Positions 29,346-42,503 of a stretch of DNA of 64,000 bases are shown here, one piece after another; positions within the stretch are counted from its first letter, which is position 1; each line of letters starts with the position of its first letter. Position numbers and translations under genes: made by a program. A model generated the notes under the pieces. That model had not been told where the DNA came from. It saw nothing but the letters and a program-made list of their open reading frames with translations, and did no database searches. The DNA comes from Gossypium raimondii (lineage: Eukaryota; Streptophyta; Magnoliopsida; Malvales; Malvaceae): positions 1,550,001 through 1,614,000 of the forward strand of contig NC_068570.1 in the NCBI RefSeq assembly GCF_025698545.1. Direction: 5' to 3'.

Positions 29346-31787
29346 TGGTATTAGTCTAGAGAAAGCGATTAGATTAGTTGATTCAGAAATCAGTACGGAC
29401 CGAACAAAAATTGATTTGAATCAATATTTTTTTAAATCTTTGAGTGACTTATTTAGTAGAACTAGATGAACTGGTTGAACTAGTTAAATTGACAAAATAA
29501 TGACTTGATCGATTCAACCACCGATCCAATTTTGAAAATAGTAATTTAAATCTTGAATCATATAACCTTAATCTTATAATTGTGTGAAAAGTGAAAACTA
29601 TGGACTTCACAATGTTTTTGGATCTCATATGCCATATTGAGGCTTGATCATGATAAGTATCCAATTGAACCTTTTTTAAACATAAATCTCAACAAATTCA
29701 ATTAATAGTTCTAATCAACCTTTTAAGAAATAATCATTAACAAATTGAATGATAAATAATGGAAGAAAATGAAAATAAGATGGATGATGGAACGAAAGTT
29801 TCAATAAAAACAACCAATGGTGATGACAAATCGATGTCCTATGAAACCTTTTGAAGAATGATTTTTCAACAAGCTCCACAAATGGCTCTAACCAATCATT
29901 TAAGGTCGAACCCTAGTAAATTGGAAGGTGAAGAGTTCTCCCACGGCTTTTAAACCAAGAAGAAAACCTACTTATAAAATAAACAAAAAAGAAATCTCAA
30001 TCAAGGTATCTTTATAATCTATAATGAATAATGAAGAGATCTTTATATCAATTAGTTAATTACATCAAAATAAAACCCTTAAGTACAATGAAACCTGATT
30101 AATCTAAATAAGAAGTAAATTTAGTAGAACAAAACTTTCTTATTGACTAAAAAACATAAAACTCTTACACAACTTTAAATACTTAAAAATATCTTAAAAG
30201 TTTAAAACTCAATATTGGGTTCGCATATAATAAAATTAAGCTTAAAAGTCGAACACAATATGATTTAAACTCGAATTGAAGTTTAAAACTCATAATTTCC
30301 CATAATAATCCCGTCCAAAAATTCTGTCCACGCAGTCTTCGCTAAAATGGTCATAACTTGAGTTCCCAAAGCCGAAATTGAGTGATTCAAAGTGCGTTTC
30401 AAAGCTAAGAGATAGCTCTTCAAACGTTATGCAGACATCTCAGCACATAATTGCATAGATTCCATCCAAAAATTCGCCGCAAGTTGACTAATCTTTTGAG
30501 CTTGAAAATTATCAACTTGGTTGAATTATTTTTGATAAATTTCATATTATCTATGCATGTATCGATCCAATTTACCGTATTACAAATTTAATTTGCTAAA
30601 AGAAAAGTTATTTTTAGTTACCAACTCTATAAAAAAAAATACTTTGTAGCAAATGGGGCTGCTCCATAATTAATTCTTAGAATAGACCTTCTGAAAAGAA
30701 GATATAAAGACAAAAAGGGACACAATATTTCATCTCAAGTTAAATACAATTCCCTGTGTTCACCTAAAAGGGATATATATATATATATATATAACCTTTG
30801 GACCACCAATCTGTAAGATTGATTTTATTGGTCAGGTATTTTAGTTTATACAAATTTTAAATTGTTTTAATTTAAATTTTAAACCATATATATATTTATA
30901 TTTTGTAATGATTAATTATGCTTATACTGATCGATACGTTGTATGGTTAATTGATATAATTTTACTTATATCACTTCTCCAAAATAAATATTTTTAGCAC
31001 ACCACAGATCCCCATTAAGCACAAAACTGGATTGAGGTTACGATTGGCGGTACGGACCATACAACACAAGTTGAATCCGTATAGAACTATTCTTCTTCTA
31101 TTTAATTTTGATTAGAACAAAGTTTTTCAGGATATAGTTGAAACTCCTTTTATATCATTCGTTTTTCAATATTAGTGAATTTTTTCTCCTCTACCTGTGG
31201 TTTTTTCCCAAAAGGATTTTCACATAAAATCTGTATATTTTCATTTTTTTCTTATTACTTTGCAATTGTTCCATTGTCGACGTTTATTATAACATATTTA
31301 TTAAAAAAAAAAAACCATTCATCGTCAACTATATGATGAAATCAAATCCCTTTTCCAATCTTATCTTCAGTTATTAACCATTGAAAATTTTGCTTTCACA
31401 TCTCTAGAAGCAACCTTTGGGGACAAAATTTTCCATGATACATCCCACCCTTCAAAATAGGACAAATTGTTAAAGAATATTGTCCCAAAGGATTAGATTG
31501 TGTCCTTATTGCTCCATTGGAGGGGACCTTTTTTCCTCATTAAAATTCTAATCCGACCAGCCAACCTACATATTTTAATGTTTTGTTTTTGTGACCCAAT
31601 AATGTCATCTGAAACTTGGTTGGCAATATTTCATTATATCATCTAAAAAATATTTCTTTTATATCTCTTTCTCATATACATAAGTCCCTAGATTGAGCAA
31701 TGTCCACGATGACAAAAGGAGAAATATTAATAACAAAATTCTGGTTTAAATGATACTTCGATATTATTGGTAGGGTTGATAAATATC
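29346..31787. other. Intergenic, with a retroelement-like block at 30300-30500
   Basis: The stretch 'gtccacgcagtcttcgct' then 'cataacttgagttcccaaag' then 'agtgcgtttcaaagctaaga' is GC-richer and resembles dispersed LTR-type repeats; I cannot define ends. A (TA)n run lies at 30770-30793. No gene. Confidence 0.4.
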
Positions 31788-32041
31788 AGGGCAAAACTAG
31801 AAAATTTGTTTAGGGGTCGAAATTAAATTGTAATTTTTACAATAGTAAAAATGTACTTTTATTTTTCTCATAACCTATATCTTTATAATATTTAAAGGAT
31901 TAAATTGATTTTTTATTATTTCTAGGGGGCAAAGTGTAATTTTATCTTTACTAATTTAAAATTTTAAAAATTTCAAAATGTCTAAATAGAAAATTTTCTA
32001 TTTTAGGGGGGCAGGCCCCTGCCAACCCCTAGTTTCGCCCT
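31788..32041. mobile_element. MITE family D, copy with clear TIRs
   Basis: It begins AGGGCAAAACTAG and ends CTAGTTTCGCCCT, which are inverted repeats. 254 bp, non-coding. Partial relatives share 'gcaagggccctggcccct'-like ends at about 40675-40935, 43290-43490 and 61852-62110. Confidence 0.7.
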
Positions 32042-32534
32042 TAATAAACATTGAAGTATTAGAACTTTGAATATCTAAGTAGAGGTGAAGGGAAGGGAGG
32101 CGATTGCTTTGGCCACCACTAAAATGTAAATTTGTTGCTTTAGTTTTTTTTAAAAAAATTTATAAAGATATAAGTCAATATAGTAATGAAATTGTATTTT
32201 AACTCTCATAAAAATATATAATTTAATCTTGACCCTCCAAAATATTTTTTTGCTTCACCCTTGTGTCCAAGTTTGAATCTCACTATACACAAATAATATG
32301 TGTGGGTTTTTCTAGAATTATTTAGGTTTAAATCCCACAATGCGTGGCGTGAGTCATTGTCAGATATATTCTGATTTTTAACTTGTTGTGCTTTGTATTG
32401 AGTTGATTCTAATCCTAGCTAATCGGGCATGTACTACGTAAATTTCAATAATAAATAAACTAAATAATAGCCTATAGAAAATCCAAGTTTAATTTAAAAT
32501 TCAATTCATTTTAAGGACAAATTCTAATTACATC
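32042..32534. other. Intergenic, no gene seen
   Basis: Contains another partial family D copy (about 32085-32280, ending 'cttcacccttgtgtcc'). Nothing coding. Confidence 0.45.
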
Positions 32535-32825
32535 GGATATCCTCAAATTATAGGTTAAATTTTAAACTGATCTCAAAATTTTAAAATATTCTAATTAAGT
32601 CCTTAAATGATCAACAGCTTTCCAATTAGTTCATCCAGTTAGTCATTCCATTAACTTTTCCATTAGTTGTCAACTAGTGAGACAAAACTAATTGCGGCAT
32701 GCGCCTCAAACATACAAGTGTTGCAACTAGATGGTTTTGAATCATTCAATAGAATGTTTTGAAGTTTAAGGGTTAATTTGAAATTTGACCCCTAATTTTG
32801 GGGACATCACATAAAATTAGCCATT
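32535..32825. repeat. Dispersed repeat also near 60165-60930
   Basis: Motifs 'ttaaactgatctcaaaattt', 'ttctaattaagtcctta' and 'gaatgttttgaagtttaag' recur in the same order at about 60165-60430 and 60465-60930. Short inverted similarity between its halves suggests a decayed MITE. Confidence 0.5.
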
Positions 32826-33837
32826 TTCTATAAAAATTGAATCCAAAATAAAAGAAAAAAACTTAAAAGTTTTTGGTATAGCAAAGATATATTTCGTTGC
32901 AGGATATTAAAAGCCCATTGTCTTAAAAAATACAGTATAGTTAGGAGCAGAGGTGTTTGTGGGACAGATCAAGGCTCAGTTTCATAAATTCTTATATGTT
33001 TTCAGGTTGGTTCTGTCCCTTCATTTCACTATTTAAATAATAATAAAATAATATTTTTAATTGATATTTAATATATTTTTATAATTAAATTTAAATTTTA
33101 AAATTATTTTTTATTATTTAATTTGAATTCGGTAAGGGTTGACTCAAGGTGCGAAAATGTAGGAACTCAATGGGATATGTCACACGCTTTTTTGATTCAA
33201 TTATTACAAATCATTAACACAATTATTGATATATTATTATTTTATGTTTATATATTGCATACAAAAATAATTATATATATCCTATATAAAAATAAGTTGA
33301 TGTATTTATCTTTAAATGTGTATGATTGAATACAAATTAAAGTTTCATGTATATGTTTAAACCACGATCAAAATTTCATGTATATAATTGCACCAAATTA
33401 AAGTTCATATGTGAAATTACATATTGAATCAAAGTTCGAGTATACTTTTAAAATTTATCCCTTATTATTATTCCACTGGGATCTTGCATTAGAGTAAACC
33501 TAACAATTTTGATATGAACACAAAAATTCAATTCCTCAATTAAAATTTAGTTGAATTTAATTTAATAATAAAAAGTTAATAACTCGAACATGTTTATTTT
33601 AAACTAAAAATGACCTAAAATTAAAATATGACTTGAACTACTTCGAACCATCTAAACCCAAGATAATTTGACCTTAAACACCCAAATGATACAAATTTAA
33701 AATGACTTAAACCTAAAATCATCGTTACCCGAAAAGATTTTAATTCAAATTGATCTAAAAATTTTAAAACTGAAATTGATTCAACTCATATTCACCTATA
33801 TCAAAACCAACCCAATCATCCTAATGGATATTGGATA
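32826..33837. other. Intergenic, no gene seen
   Basis: AT-rich; open frames such as 33123-33329 are low-complexity hydrophobic translations. No recognisable element ends. Confidence 0.5.
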
Positions 33838-34380
33838 AATTATAGTCAAGGTCATTAAAGTATTAGTAAATTTACGTTTTGGTTTTTGAGCTTTAAAAAG
33901 TTACAAAATGATTATTGATCTATTTGAAAATTTTCATTTAAGTCACTGAACTATTAGGTTTTTATTTAAATCACTAGGTTGTTAACTTTTTTTATAAGTT
34001 CGGCTAGTGAGCTCCAAGCAACCTTTTAATGGTCGATATGATGGATTAGTATCCATTGACAAGAAGAACATACTTTAAATTCAAGTCGATCTGACGGTCA
34101 GTGTCGAAGATCGAAGAAGAAAGCTATTTAGATTTTAGTTTGTAGATTTGTGACGTTCAAAGCTACTTCATGAAAAAAAACTAAAGTGTATAAGAGAAGA
34201 GGAAGGATAGCTTTTCAATCAGTGCAAGTGGTGCGAACAGTAAAGGCAATAGAACAACCATTTTAACAAGTGACTTAAATGAAAATTTTTGAATAGTTTA
34301 ATGACCATTTTGTAACTTTTTGAAGTTGAGTGACCAAAATGTAAACTTACTAATAGTTTAGTGACCATTGATATTTCAAA
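33838..34380. mobile_element. Inverted-repeat element, family C, copy 2
   Basis: The left arm (attaaagtattagtaaattt, aaaaagttacaaaatgatta, gaaaattttcatttaagtca) is mirrored by the right arm (tgacttaaatgaaaattttt, accattttgtaactttttga, gtaaacttactaatagttta). About 540 bp, same plan as 15888-16437. Confidence 0.75.
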
Positions 34381-34728
34381 TTAGGAGGCAACCAACCCTT
34401 TTGCATCAATCTAGCTAACATTGCGCACTCATGTCTTTGATTTCTCATGCTTCTATTCAAAGCTAAACTAGAAAAAGTTTGGAGCATATTTATGGAGTGT
34501 TTTTTTATTAGCTTATTGAACATATTATAAACATATTACCACTCAACCAATAGCTTGACACTTGCCTAAGCATCAAACAACAACAATTATTAGTGTACTT
34601 GAACATATTTCATATAAAATCAACACTGGTAAACTTATTTTCTCAACATGTCACACTTGAGTTTATTACTCATCTCAACTTACATAATTTCCATGTATCA
34701 ACATATCAAAGATATTCACATATATACA
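34381..34728. other. Unassigned, possibly part of the adjacent LTR
   Basis: No gene. The sequence style (repeated 'catatcaa/acatattt') continues into the LTR-like region that follows, so the LTR may start further left than I propose. Confidence 0.4.
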
Positions 34729-36588
34729 TGTCATGATACATATCATTCTCTTACCGTTTCTTCATAAACATATATCATCCATATCATTATATCCATATAT
34801 CATGTACCATCATTTCCATGCATTTCATATATTTACTTGTATTAGTTCGTATCGAACTCATATCGTCTCGTAACAGAACATTTCCTGTTGAACCGTTTAG
34901 AATATCGTTGGATACCCTGGTAGTACACACATGAAGTGACAGAACTACAATCCATCAATTCATATGCATGTATGCTCATAAGAGCAGTAAACGGGAAGCT
35001 CTTTCGAGCCACATAATGGGAAGCTCATATGAGCTGTATATCGGGAAGCTCCTGCAAACCAAATATCGGGAAGCTCAAGAGAGATGTTAACTAGGAATCT
35101 CATGAGAGTCAAGTATCAAGAAGCTCAAGAGAGCTGTTAACTAGGAATCTCATGAGAGTCAAGTATCAAGAAGCTCAAGAGAGCTGTGGTACGTCTGCAA
35201 CACATGTAGGATCACAACCAAATCAGGAACCCTAATGACATGCCATTTGTATTCTTCAAATTTCTAAGGTTCAAACGGGACTCGGTAATCATCGTATGTC
35301 GTTTCATAACACGACAACTTGCAGACTAACATATATACACTAATTTGATCACAATATAATCACCTATTAACACTCACTTTAATCAAAATTATATAGAATA
35401 CAGTTCATACGAACTTACCTGACTAAATTGCAGAAATACCAAGATTTAAGGGCATTTTGGTAATTATCCATTTTTTATCTTCCATCCAATCCTGGTCTAA
35501 ATTAATAATTTCATTAAAAATATTAACCAAAACAATTCATTTCATGTGATTTGGTTATTTTTTACATTTTTACAAAATTTCCCCTAAAGTTTTATTTTTA
35601 TTCAATTTGGTCTCTGAACCCAAAACATGCAAATTAACCATTTTTAACACAAATCCAAGCTATCCGAATATTCATGGCATTCAATAGAGCCCATTTTTGC
35701 AATAATTTCACAACAAACCCTTGTGTTTTTTACTATTTCAACAAGTTAGTACCTAATCGGAAAATTCATCAAAATTACTTAACAAAATACTTTTAAATAT
35801 CAACCAATATCTCAAATTCATAATTTAACATCTAAAATCATATATATTCATCAATGGTAACATTAAAAATCTTTAACAGTTTCAAAATCGAAGGTACGGG
35901 TTAGCTAGACCTAGTTGCAACGATCTAAAAACATAAAAATTATTGAAAACAGGGCTAAATTGAACTTACATGCAAGAGTATAAAATGGAAGAACTTCCAA
36001 GTTAAACTCCCATGATTTTTCGTCAATGAAAAATAGAAAGGTCAAGAGAAAATGTCTTTTTCTCCTTTTAATCTTGTTTTAATTTCAACAAATTTACAAT
36101 TATTCATTGAATCCTTTCATTTTATTATTTTTCCTTCATATGCGGCCTCATCCATTTATTTTAGGCATAATTGTTTCTTAAGTCCTCTCTCATTTATTAA
36201 TTAAGCTATTTAGTCACTTAATTATTATAATTAGCAAGTTTTGTATAATTTTAATTTAGTCCTTTTAATTAATTAACTATCGAAACGTTAAAATTTTTCA
36301 ACGAAACTTTAATACTACCTTAATGACACTCCGTAAATATTTATAAAAATATTTATGGCTCTGTTTATTGAAATGAGATCTCGATATCTCATTTTCTAAA
36401 ACCACAGACCTAGGGTTTTACCACTCGAACCTAATAAATCATTATAAAATATAAATTACTAATTCAAAAATCTTTTTAAAATCCTATTTGACTTGTAAAT
36501 ATTAAATAATATAATTTACGAGCTTACTCGCCGAATTTGGTGGCCTCAAACCACTGTTTCTGACACCACTGAAAATCAAGCTATTACA
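34729..36588 (-). mobile_element. Probable solo LTR, about 1.86 kb
   Basis: The right end reads 'ggtggcctcaaaccactg' through 'aagctattaca' and looks like the 5' TGTAATAGCTT start of a minus-oriented LTR. ATACA follows at 36589-36593. ATACA also precedes a TG at 34729 (ATACATGTCATG), so the proposed element runs TG...CA with a 5-bp duplication. The right end is better supported than the left, because ATACATG could occur by chance here. No internal coding region is seen. Confidence 0.6.
34975..35190. repeat. Tandem 'gggaagctc' array inside the LTR
   Basis: About seven ~30-bp units carry 'cgggaagctc' or 'caagaagctcaagagagctg'. The last ones alternate with 'aggaatctcatgagagtcaa' as a ~59-bp higher-order unit repeated almost perfectly (35095-35185). 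Confidence 0.85.
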
Positions 36589-36593
36589 ATACA

Positions 36594-37012
36594 AACTTTA
36601 TTTTTTTTATAATTATGTTAAATTTTAAATCCATGCATGCACACAATATGTTAACTAATAATAAATTTGATAATATATATCATTTAAAATTATAATTATA
36701 GTCAAGATAAAATGAAATTAAAATAAATTAAAATATAAAATTCATATTTTATTCACAATTTATTTAAATAATACAAGTATTTTTATAAATTTAATAATAC
36801 TATTATTTCTAATTTCAATAAGAAAATGAATCATATATATTATATATTACAATGTCCTAAATAAACAAGTGTAGTTCACATTACAATTTTTTAACACATG
36901 ACACTCCTCATTTTAAATATTTAATTTTAACTTTGGATAAATTACTCTTTTACTCCTTACCTTTTAAAATTATATTGGATAATTTATTTTAAACATAACT
37001 TAAATATTTACA
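36594..37012. other. Intergenic, no gene seen
   Basis: Extremely AT-rich; no features. Confidence 0.6.
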
Positions 37013-37017
37013 AGACT

Positions 37018-37538
37018 TGTTGATACTGGACACAGCAAGTAAAGGATGCAGAAGAGAGGAGAATGGTTGCTGAGAAGGCCAGTTCACCCAGTCAAGGCGG
37101 AGAGGCGAAGGGTATGGAGAATGACAGAGGAAAAAGTTTGAAGGTCAAGAGCTGGGAGAATCTTGAGAGAGTATAGGCTTAGTATTCTTGAAGGGCCGAT
37201 CCTATCTTCATCGTTCTAGGGGATATTTATAGGTGAGGGTCCCATGCAATATGGCGTTAACGTGTTAGACTTGCCATATAGCCATTACCATAGAGCACGT
37301 GGGGGGACATCTTGATGCAACGAGAATGTCTGTGACAAGGCAATATTGTCCTCCCTTCTGACTTTGATGAGATAAAGCAGTTGAGTTCATGTGATGTTTG
37401 GTGACTGAAAAATTTCATGTTCCTAATGAAGGCCAGGTCATTCATTGTTCAGGTATCCTCCGAGCTCATTGTTGGCAAACTTACTGTTTAAACATCTCAT
37501 AGGCTTGCCACGTGTCTTGTCCTAAACAGGGTATAACA
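37018..37538 (-). mobile_element. Solo LTR, 521 bp (TSD AGACT)
   Basis: It begins TGTTGATACT and ends GGGTATAACA (TGTT...AACA) and is flanked by AGACT at 37013-37017 and 37539-37543. It is sharply GC-richer than its flanks. On the minus strand CCTATAAATATCCCC (about 37218-37232) is a TATA box about 310 bp from the 5' end at 37538, so the element reads minus. No internal domains are present, so it is a solo LTR. Confidence 0.92.
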
Positions 37539-37543
37539 AGACT

Positions 37544-38174
37544 CTTTTAAATTAATCTTATTGTTATTATTTTTTATACTAAAATTCTTTTTGTTATGTT
37601 TTTGTGTTATTGTTAATTATAATCGTTTTTTCATAAATTAACTTATTTGGTAATATAAAATTTTATAATAAAACATTTACATATCTATTTATTATAATAT
37701 TTTCAATCCAAATTTCTTGGATTTATTTTAGCAATTGGCATATTTTAATAAAATATTTTCAAATTTCATAATAAAACATATATTATATATACTACTAATA
37801 TGTATTTAGTATTACAAATTTTTTTATATTAAGATTAAATTTACATAGTTTTTATTTTTTATTTAAAAACAATTACATTAAGAAATACTATTAACATGTG
37901 CGTATAATAAGATTTATTTCTAAATATCCTATATATAGAGAGAGTGACACGTAGGACAGTTAGTTGACCACGTAGATTTGTATATCACGTGAAGACGTGT
38001 TGCCTTTTCCACCGCTTTGTCAGTCTTTCACGTGGCTGTATTCGCCTTGCATTACCATCTCGCTTACGCTCAAATATTTTACAGATTTCTGCACTCTTAA
38101 AAATTTAGAATTTAGTGTTTTATTTTTACTTTTAAGAATTTCGTTTTTGTTTTTATTATTATTATTATTTTAAG
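37544..38174. other. Intergenic with an ACGT-motif cluster (37928-38035)
   Basis: A TATA-like 'cctatatatagagag' is followed within 110 bp by 'gacacgtagg', 'gaccacgtag', 'tatcacgtgaagacgtgt' and 'ttcacgtggc'. That makes several G-box/ABRE-type ACGT cores. No gene start is near; it may be a stranded promoter or a transposon promoter. Confidence 0.5.
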
Positions 38175-39150
38175 GCTCTGTTTGTTTCACTGAAAATGAA
38201 TTTCGGAAAATGATTTCTGAAAAATGACTTATTTTTCTGAAAAAGCTAATATTTTCTGGTGTTTGGATGAATCTGTGTAAAATATTTTTTTTGTTTGGTG
38301 TTCTTTAAAAATATTTCATAAAAGTCGTTTTAATTAAACAAATATATTTTATATTGAGTTTATTTTATATCTATAATTTTATATTTTACATTTTTTACAT
38401 ATATTAAAAATATTTTGTTAAATTTAGGTTCATTGCAACGATTATTTTTAGTTACATGACTACCAACTGAATATTTTTTATTTAAAATGTGACACTAACA
38501 AAATTGACAAAATAAATCAACAATGTCAGCAATTGGACTTGGTTTTCAAATCTGAAAAGTAGAGGGACTAAATTCTTGAAAGTAAAAGTACAGAAACTAA
38601 ATTACAAATTTGTGAAGAGTATATAGACTTATGACATATTTTAACATTCATACTACAAAATATTTATTATTAATATATTTATAATTGTAATAAATATTTA
38701 GTATTAAAATATTAATATTGATATTTTCAATAATATGTGAATAATATTATTTAAAATTATTGTTTTTAAATTTTACTATTGAAATAAAATTTAAATATTA
38801 AATAATTTATTAAAATAATAAATTATATTAATTATATTAATAATTTATTATATGATTAAATATAAATAATTAAATACGTATGTTTAATAATATTAAAAAT
38901 ATAATATTTTATATTAATATTTTAAATATTTTTAAAATAAAATAAAATTTATTATCAATATAATAATATTAAACTTGATTTAAGTTAATTTTTATATAAA
39001 AGTAAAATTATCTATTAAGGAGCTCTTTTCCGGAAAATGACTTACGCTTTTCAAAAGTGTAAGTCATTTTACAAGGAAAAAGGCTTATTTTCCGTTGACT
39101 TGTAAGTCATTTTCTGTTGACCAAGCTGTTTTTTGTGAAACAAACACAGG
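38175..39150. mobile_element. Inverted-repeat element family E, copy 1 (about 975 bp)
   Basis: The left end 'ctgtttgtttcactgaaaat' with 'cggaaaatgatttctgaaaa' is mirrored by the right end 'gttttttgtgaaacaaacac' with 'cggaaaatgacttacgctt'. The middle is AT-rich and non-coding and includes a family B fragment (38405-38650). A second copy surrounds the foldback at 50556-52586. Confidence 0.7.
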
Positions 39151-41888
39151 AAAATGCAGAAAACATTTTCCGTAAAACCTTTTACATGTAAAATTCAGAT
39201 TCAATTATTAATATTATTAATTTTTTAAAATTTATAGATGTGATATTTTGAAATACAAAAGATTTTTATTTGGTAGCAATGTAATTAAAAATTGACATTG
39301 TAACGAACTTGAATTTAACAAAGATAACTTTTAACAAGTGTTAATACTAGATTTGAATTTTGAAATCGAAAAAGTAAATGAACTAAATTTCTAGAAATAA
39401 AACGCAGACATTAAATTTCAAATTTACGAAGAGTTTAGAGATTTATAACATATTTTAACTCATATAAATATATTAATTTTATTCCAAAATATTTAAAAAC
39501 TATACTCATATATAACTATAATTTTTTAATAATACGCTAAATTCAATTGATTAAGCCTTATTTAATTTACACCATTATAATTACAACAATCAATAGAATA
39601 TGAGTTCGGTGCATCTAAGTAACGTTTTTCTTCTATTTATAAGTTGAGAAATTAAACCTAGAAATAGGTATTTTATAAAAAAACAATACATTAAACTTAA
39701 ATCGAGTATAAATAAATCCAATATCTTTACATAAATAACAATGAAAAAAATCTTGAACATGGAACCTAGCAATGTTTTTAGAAAAGAAACATTGACTTTT
39801 AAACATAACTAATTATTATAAAGTAACTTATTATAATGAGTCAAATGAGACCAATTCAATTAGTGAATCGATAAAACCTTATATAATATTTAAGGTTATT
39901 GATTGGTATAAATCAAATTTAGTGCATATAAAGGGATTATGTCATCTTATATAATATATTTCGTATATCTCTTCAAAAATTAAGAAACATTGATGATTTT
40001 TGTTTCATTTTCATGGAAAATGAAAGTTTTTGAAAATATATAAGGTGGTATTTTCTTAAAAGGGTTATCTAGAATTTTCTTTTAAGTAAAATGTCGATAA
40101 TCGATTTCATAAGGATGAGAATGTAAACTTGAATTTTGGAAAGTGCACTTGTTGAATGAATTTTGTTTTTAGAGAGGATATCGATGAATTGTTAACCTAC
40201 GCACCATTAATAAATAATAATATGATAATCACATCTTATCATTAAATAAAATTAAAAATAATAATTTGTTATAAATAAATGAATTTTATTTAATTTCACA
40301 AATAAGATTGAAATTTTGTCGCATGTACTATTTATTTCTCAACCCTACTTCAAATTATAATTTTTCACCGCCAACGTATCAAATAATAATCCCAAATAAA
40401 TGCTATAACTATAAAACCTAAATGTGAGACCTTGATCCAACTGTTAGTATTTATTTATAATAGTTAAAACTATTTAACAATTAATTTATATTTAAATAAA
40501 ATTGTTAGTATTTTAAATCTTATTCAATGATAATGTGTGATATTATTATTCACTGGTGATTTATAAAACACATACACCTAGTGTGCACTAAATGTTACTC
40601 TTTACTTCTTTTTGTATAACCCATAGGTGTATTCATCTATTTTATGGTCTAAAACCAATGTTGTTCGGGTTGGAATAGGGGTGAATTTGAGGGAATAGAC
40701 AAGGGTCTTGGTCCCCTCAAATGGAAAATTACTATTTTAGTTTGTTATAATATGATTAAATTAAAATTTAATTTATGATAAAATTACACTTTGGCCTCTC
40801 AAAATGGAAAAAATTATGTTTAGTCCCTTCAAATATGATAAAAATAATAAATTAATACATTATAAAATTATATTTTAATTTCTCAAAATTTTATCGTTTA
40901 ATTTTGATCCTCGTACAAATTCTTATAGAATTTGCCCTGAGCCAAGGATAATATTGAAGTAAAGCCTAATAATTGATTGTGTCATAATTTGGCCCCAAAA
41001 CAATCTACATGTTAATGGTGAAAGTTAAAATTTTGTAAAAAACAAAAATTCTACTTACACCTGTACAAGCCCAATTGATAAAATAATCAGATTATTGTAA
41101 TTTAATTTTTAAATAAGATAAATAAATGAAGTAATTTCTTAAAATTAAAGGTAAAGAAAGTAAATTTCAAAAGTAAGGATTCACTCTCATCAATCTTTTA
41201 CACTCTTTTATTTTTTATTAATATTTTAATGATTCGACCGTTAAATATTTCGATATAATTATACTTGTCATGTATATAATTAAATTATTTTAATTTTATA
41301 TTCCTTCCCAATTTCAAAAGACAAAGAGCATGGGATTGATACAATTAAATAATGAATGTATAATTAAGAAAATTTAGATGAAGATGAATCGTCTAGCTTC
41401 ATGGGAGAAGGGTAATAATGAGATTGGCTTTGAGCAGTGTGTTGCTGTTAATGGGAATGCAAATGGTGTTGGAATTCAAACAAGATTGGAAGAAGGGCTA
41501 CCTAGCTCATGCCAGCCGCAATGTAGTGAACGTTGATTTAAGAGAATAGGGGCAAATCTTAAGTGGATGTGAAGTTCACGACAATAGAGATAGCTGAGGT
41601 AAATATCTCCAACACATGAAGTTACATGAAGAGATTATTAGAAGAAATAATCACAAATTTCCGATATGAGCATGAAATTGAATTATTGCCGGTAGAGATG
41701 CATGGTTAGAAAGTCCAAACCAATTTTATGAAAAGTTTGGAATTTAGCTATCTAGTCATAGATTTCAACTTTGAATACCAACACAAGATGGACTACATGA
41801 AAATCAATGATCAGTTCCCTCCTTGAACATTCCATTTAAAACTCTCTAATTAGAAAAAAAGATTATGAGTTTTTATACAAGTTTTACA
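39151..41888. other. Intergenic with degraded repeats; includes HEC 3' flank
   Basis: Contains a family B fragment (about 39230-39470), a minus-strand SINE fragment (about 39545-39665, 'gagttcggtgcatctaag') and a family D relative (about 40675-40935). The last 0.5 kb before 41889 (GC-richer, for example 'ctcatgccagccgcaatgta') may be the 3' UTR of the bHLH gene. No other gene seen. Confidence 0.45.
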
Positions 41889-42503
41889 CTAAACATCTCC
41901 AAATTGTTGAACACCATCATTTTGATGCAATTGAAACCCTTTCCCCATGCTAAAAAAACTCTCACCATTTGACATACCTAAAGGAAACCCTATCCCACCA
42001 CCGCCAACGGCGGCAGCTCTTTCCAATGATTGCACTTGTGTTTTCAAGAACTTAACGTAATGAATAGCTTCATCCAACATTGAAGCGGTATCCATTTTTG
42101 TCCCACCAGGGACCAATCTTTGCAATATCCTTATTCTCTCACTGATCCTTTCTCGCCGGTGCCTCGCCGCTACACTTTGTGGGTCTTTAGATATCTTCAC
42201 GTTCCGTCTCTTCGGTGGTTTGACGGATTCAGGGTCTATATGTATCGGTTGCATTGCTGCTATTCGGAATATCATTTCCCTCATTGCACCCATCGAATTC
42301 TTCTTCAGTAAACCGGGACAAACGGCGGTGGACGGTGGTTGACCCGGCGTTGAACCGGTGATAAATGGTGGGCTTTCGACGAAAGTGCTTGGACTTGCAA
42401 GGGGTAATTGAACGACGTCGTTGTAGATATTATACTCCGCTTGCATCATCATCGTCTCCATCTGGTCTTGTGTTGTTGCAGACTTTAAATGATCAATTTC
42501 CAT
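41889..42503 (-). CDS. HEC: HECATE-type bHLH transcription factor
   Basis: Intronless, 204 aa, ATG at 42503 and stop at 41889. The conserved block [38 protein letters not shown] (about 73-110) leads into the bHLH (about 105-162): basic [20 protein letters not shown], loop [10 protein letters not shown], helix 2 [20 protein letters not shown]. Aligned with canonical basic regions, Gln and Ala sit where His and Glu contact the E-box; this is normal for the HEC/IND group. HEC proteins are nuclear regulators of gynoecium, transmitting-tract and shoot-meristem development, acting with SPATULA and on auxin and cytokinin pathways. The [16 protein letters not shown] wording is closer to HEC1/HEC2 than to HEC3. 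The first 60 residues and the Gly-rich tail are variable. It has no close gene neighbour. Confidence 0.93.
   Translation of the reverse strand: MEIDHLKSATTQDQMETMMMQAEYNIYNDVVQLPLASPSTFVESPPFITGSTPGQPPSTAVCPGLLKKNSMGAMREMIFRIAAMQPIHIDPESVKPPKRRNVKISKDPQSVAARHRRERISERIRILQRLVPGGTKMDTASMLDEAIHYVKFLKTQVQSLERAAAVGGGGIGFPLGMSNGESFFSMGKGFQLHQNDGVQQFGDV

Noticed and set aside
34975..35190. Regularly spaced short repeats that could suggest a CRISPR-like array
   Set aside because: Units and spacers are both repetitive, lie within an LTR-like sequence in a plant genome, and have no cas genes nearby.
42120..42311. 63-codon plus-strand ORF within the HEC-like gene
   Set aside because: It is the antisense of the conserved bHLH coding region.
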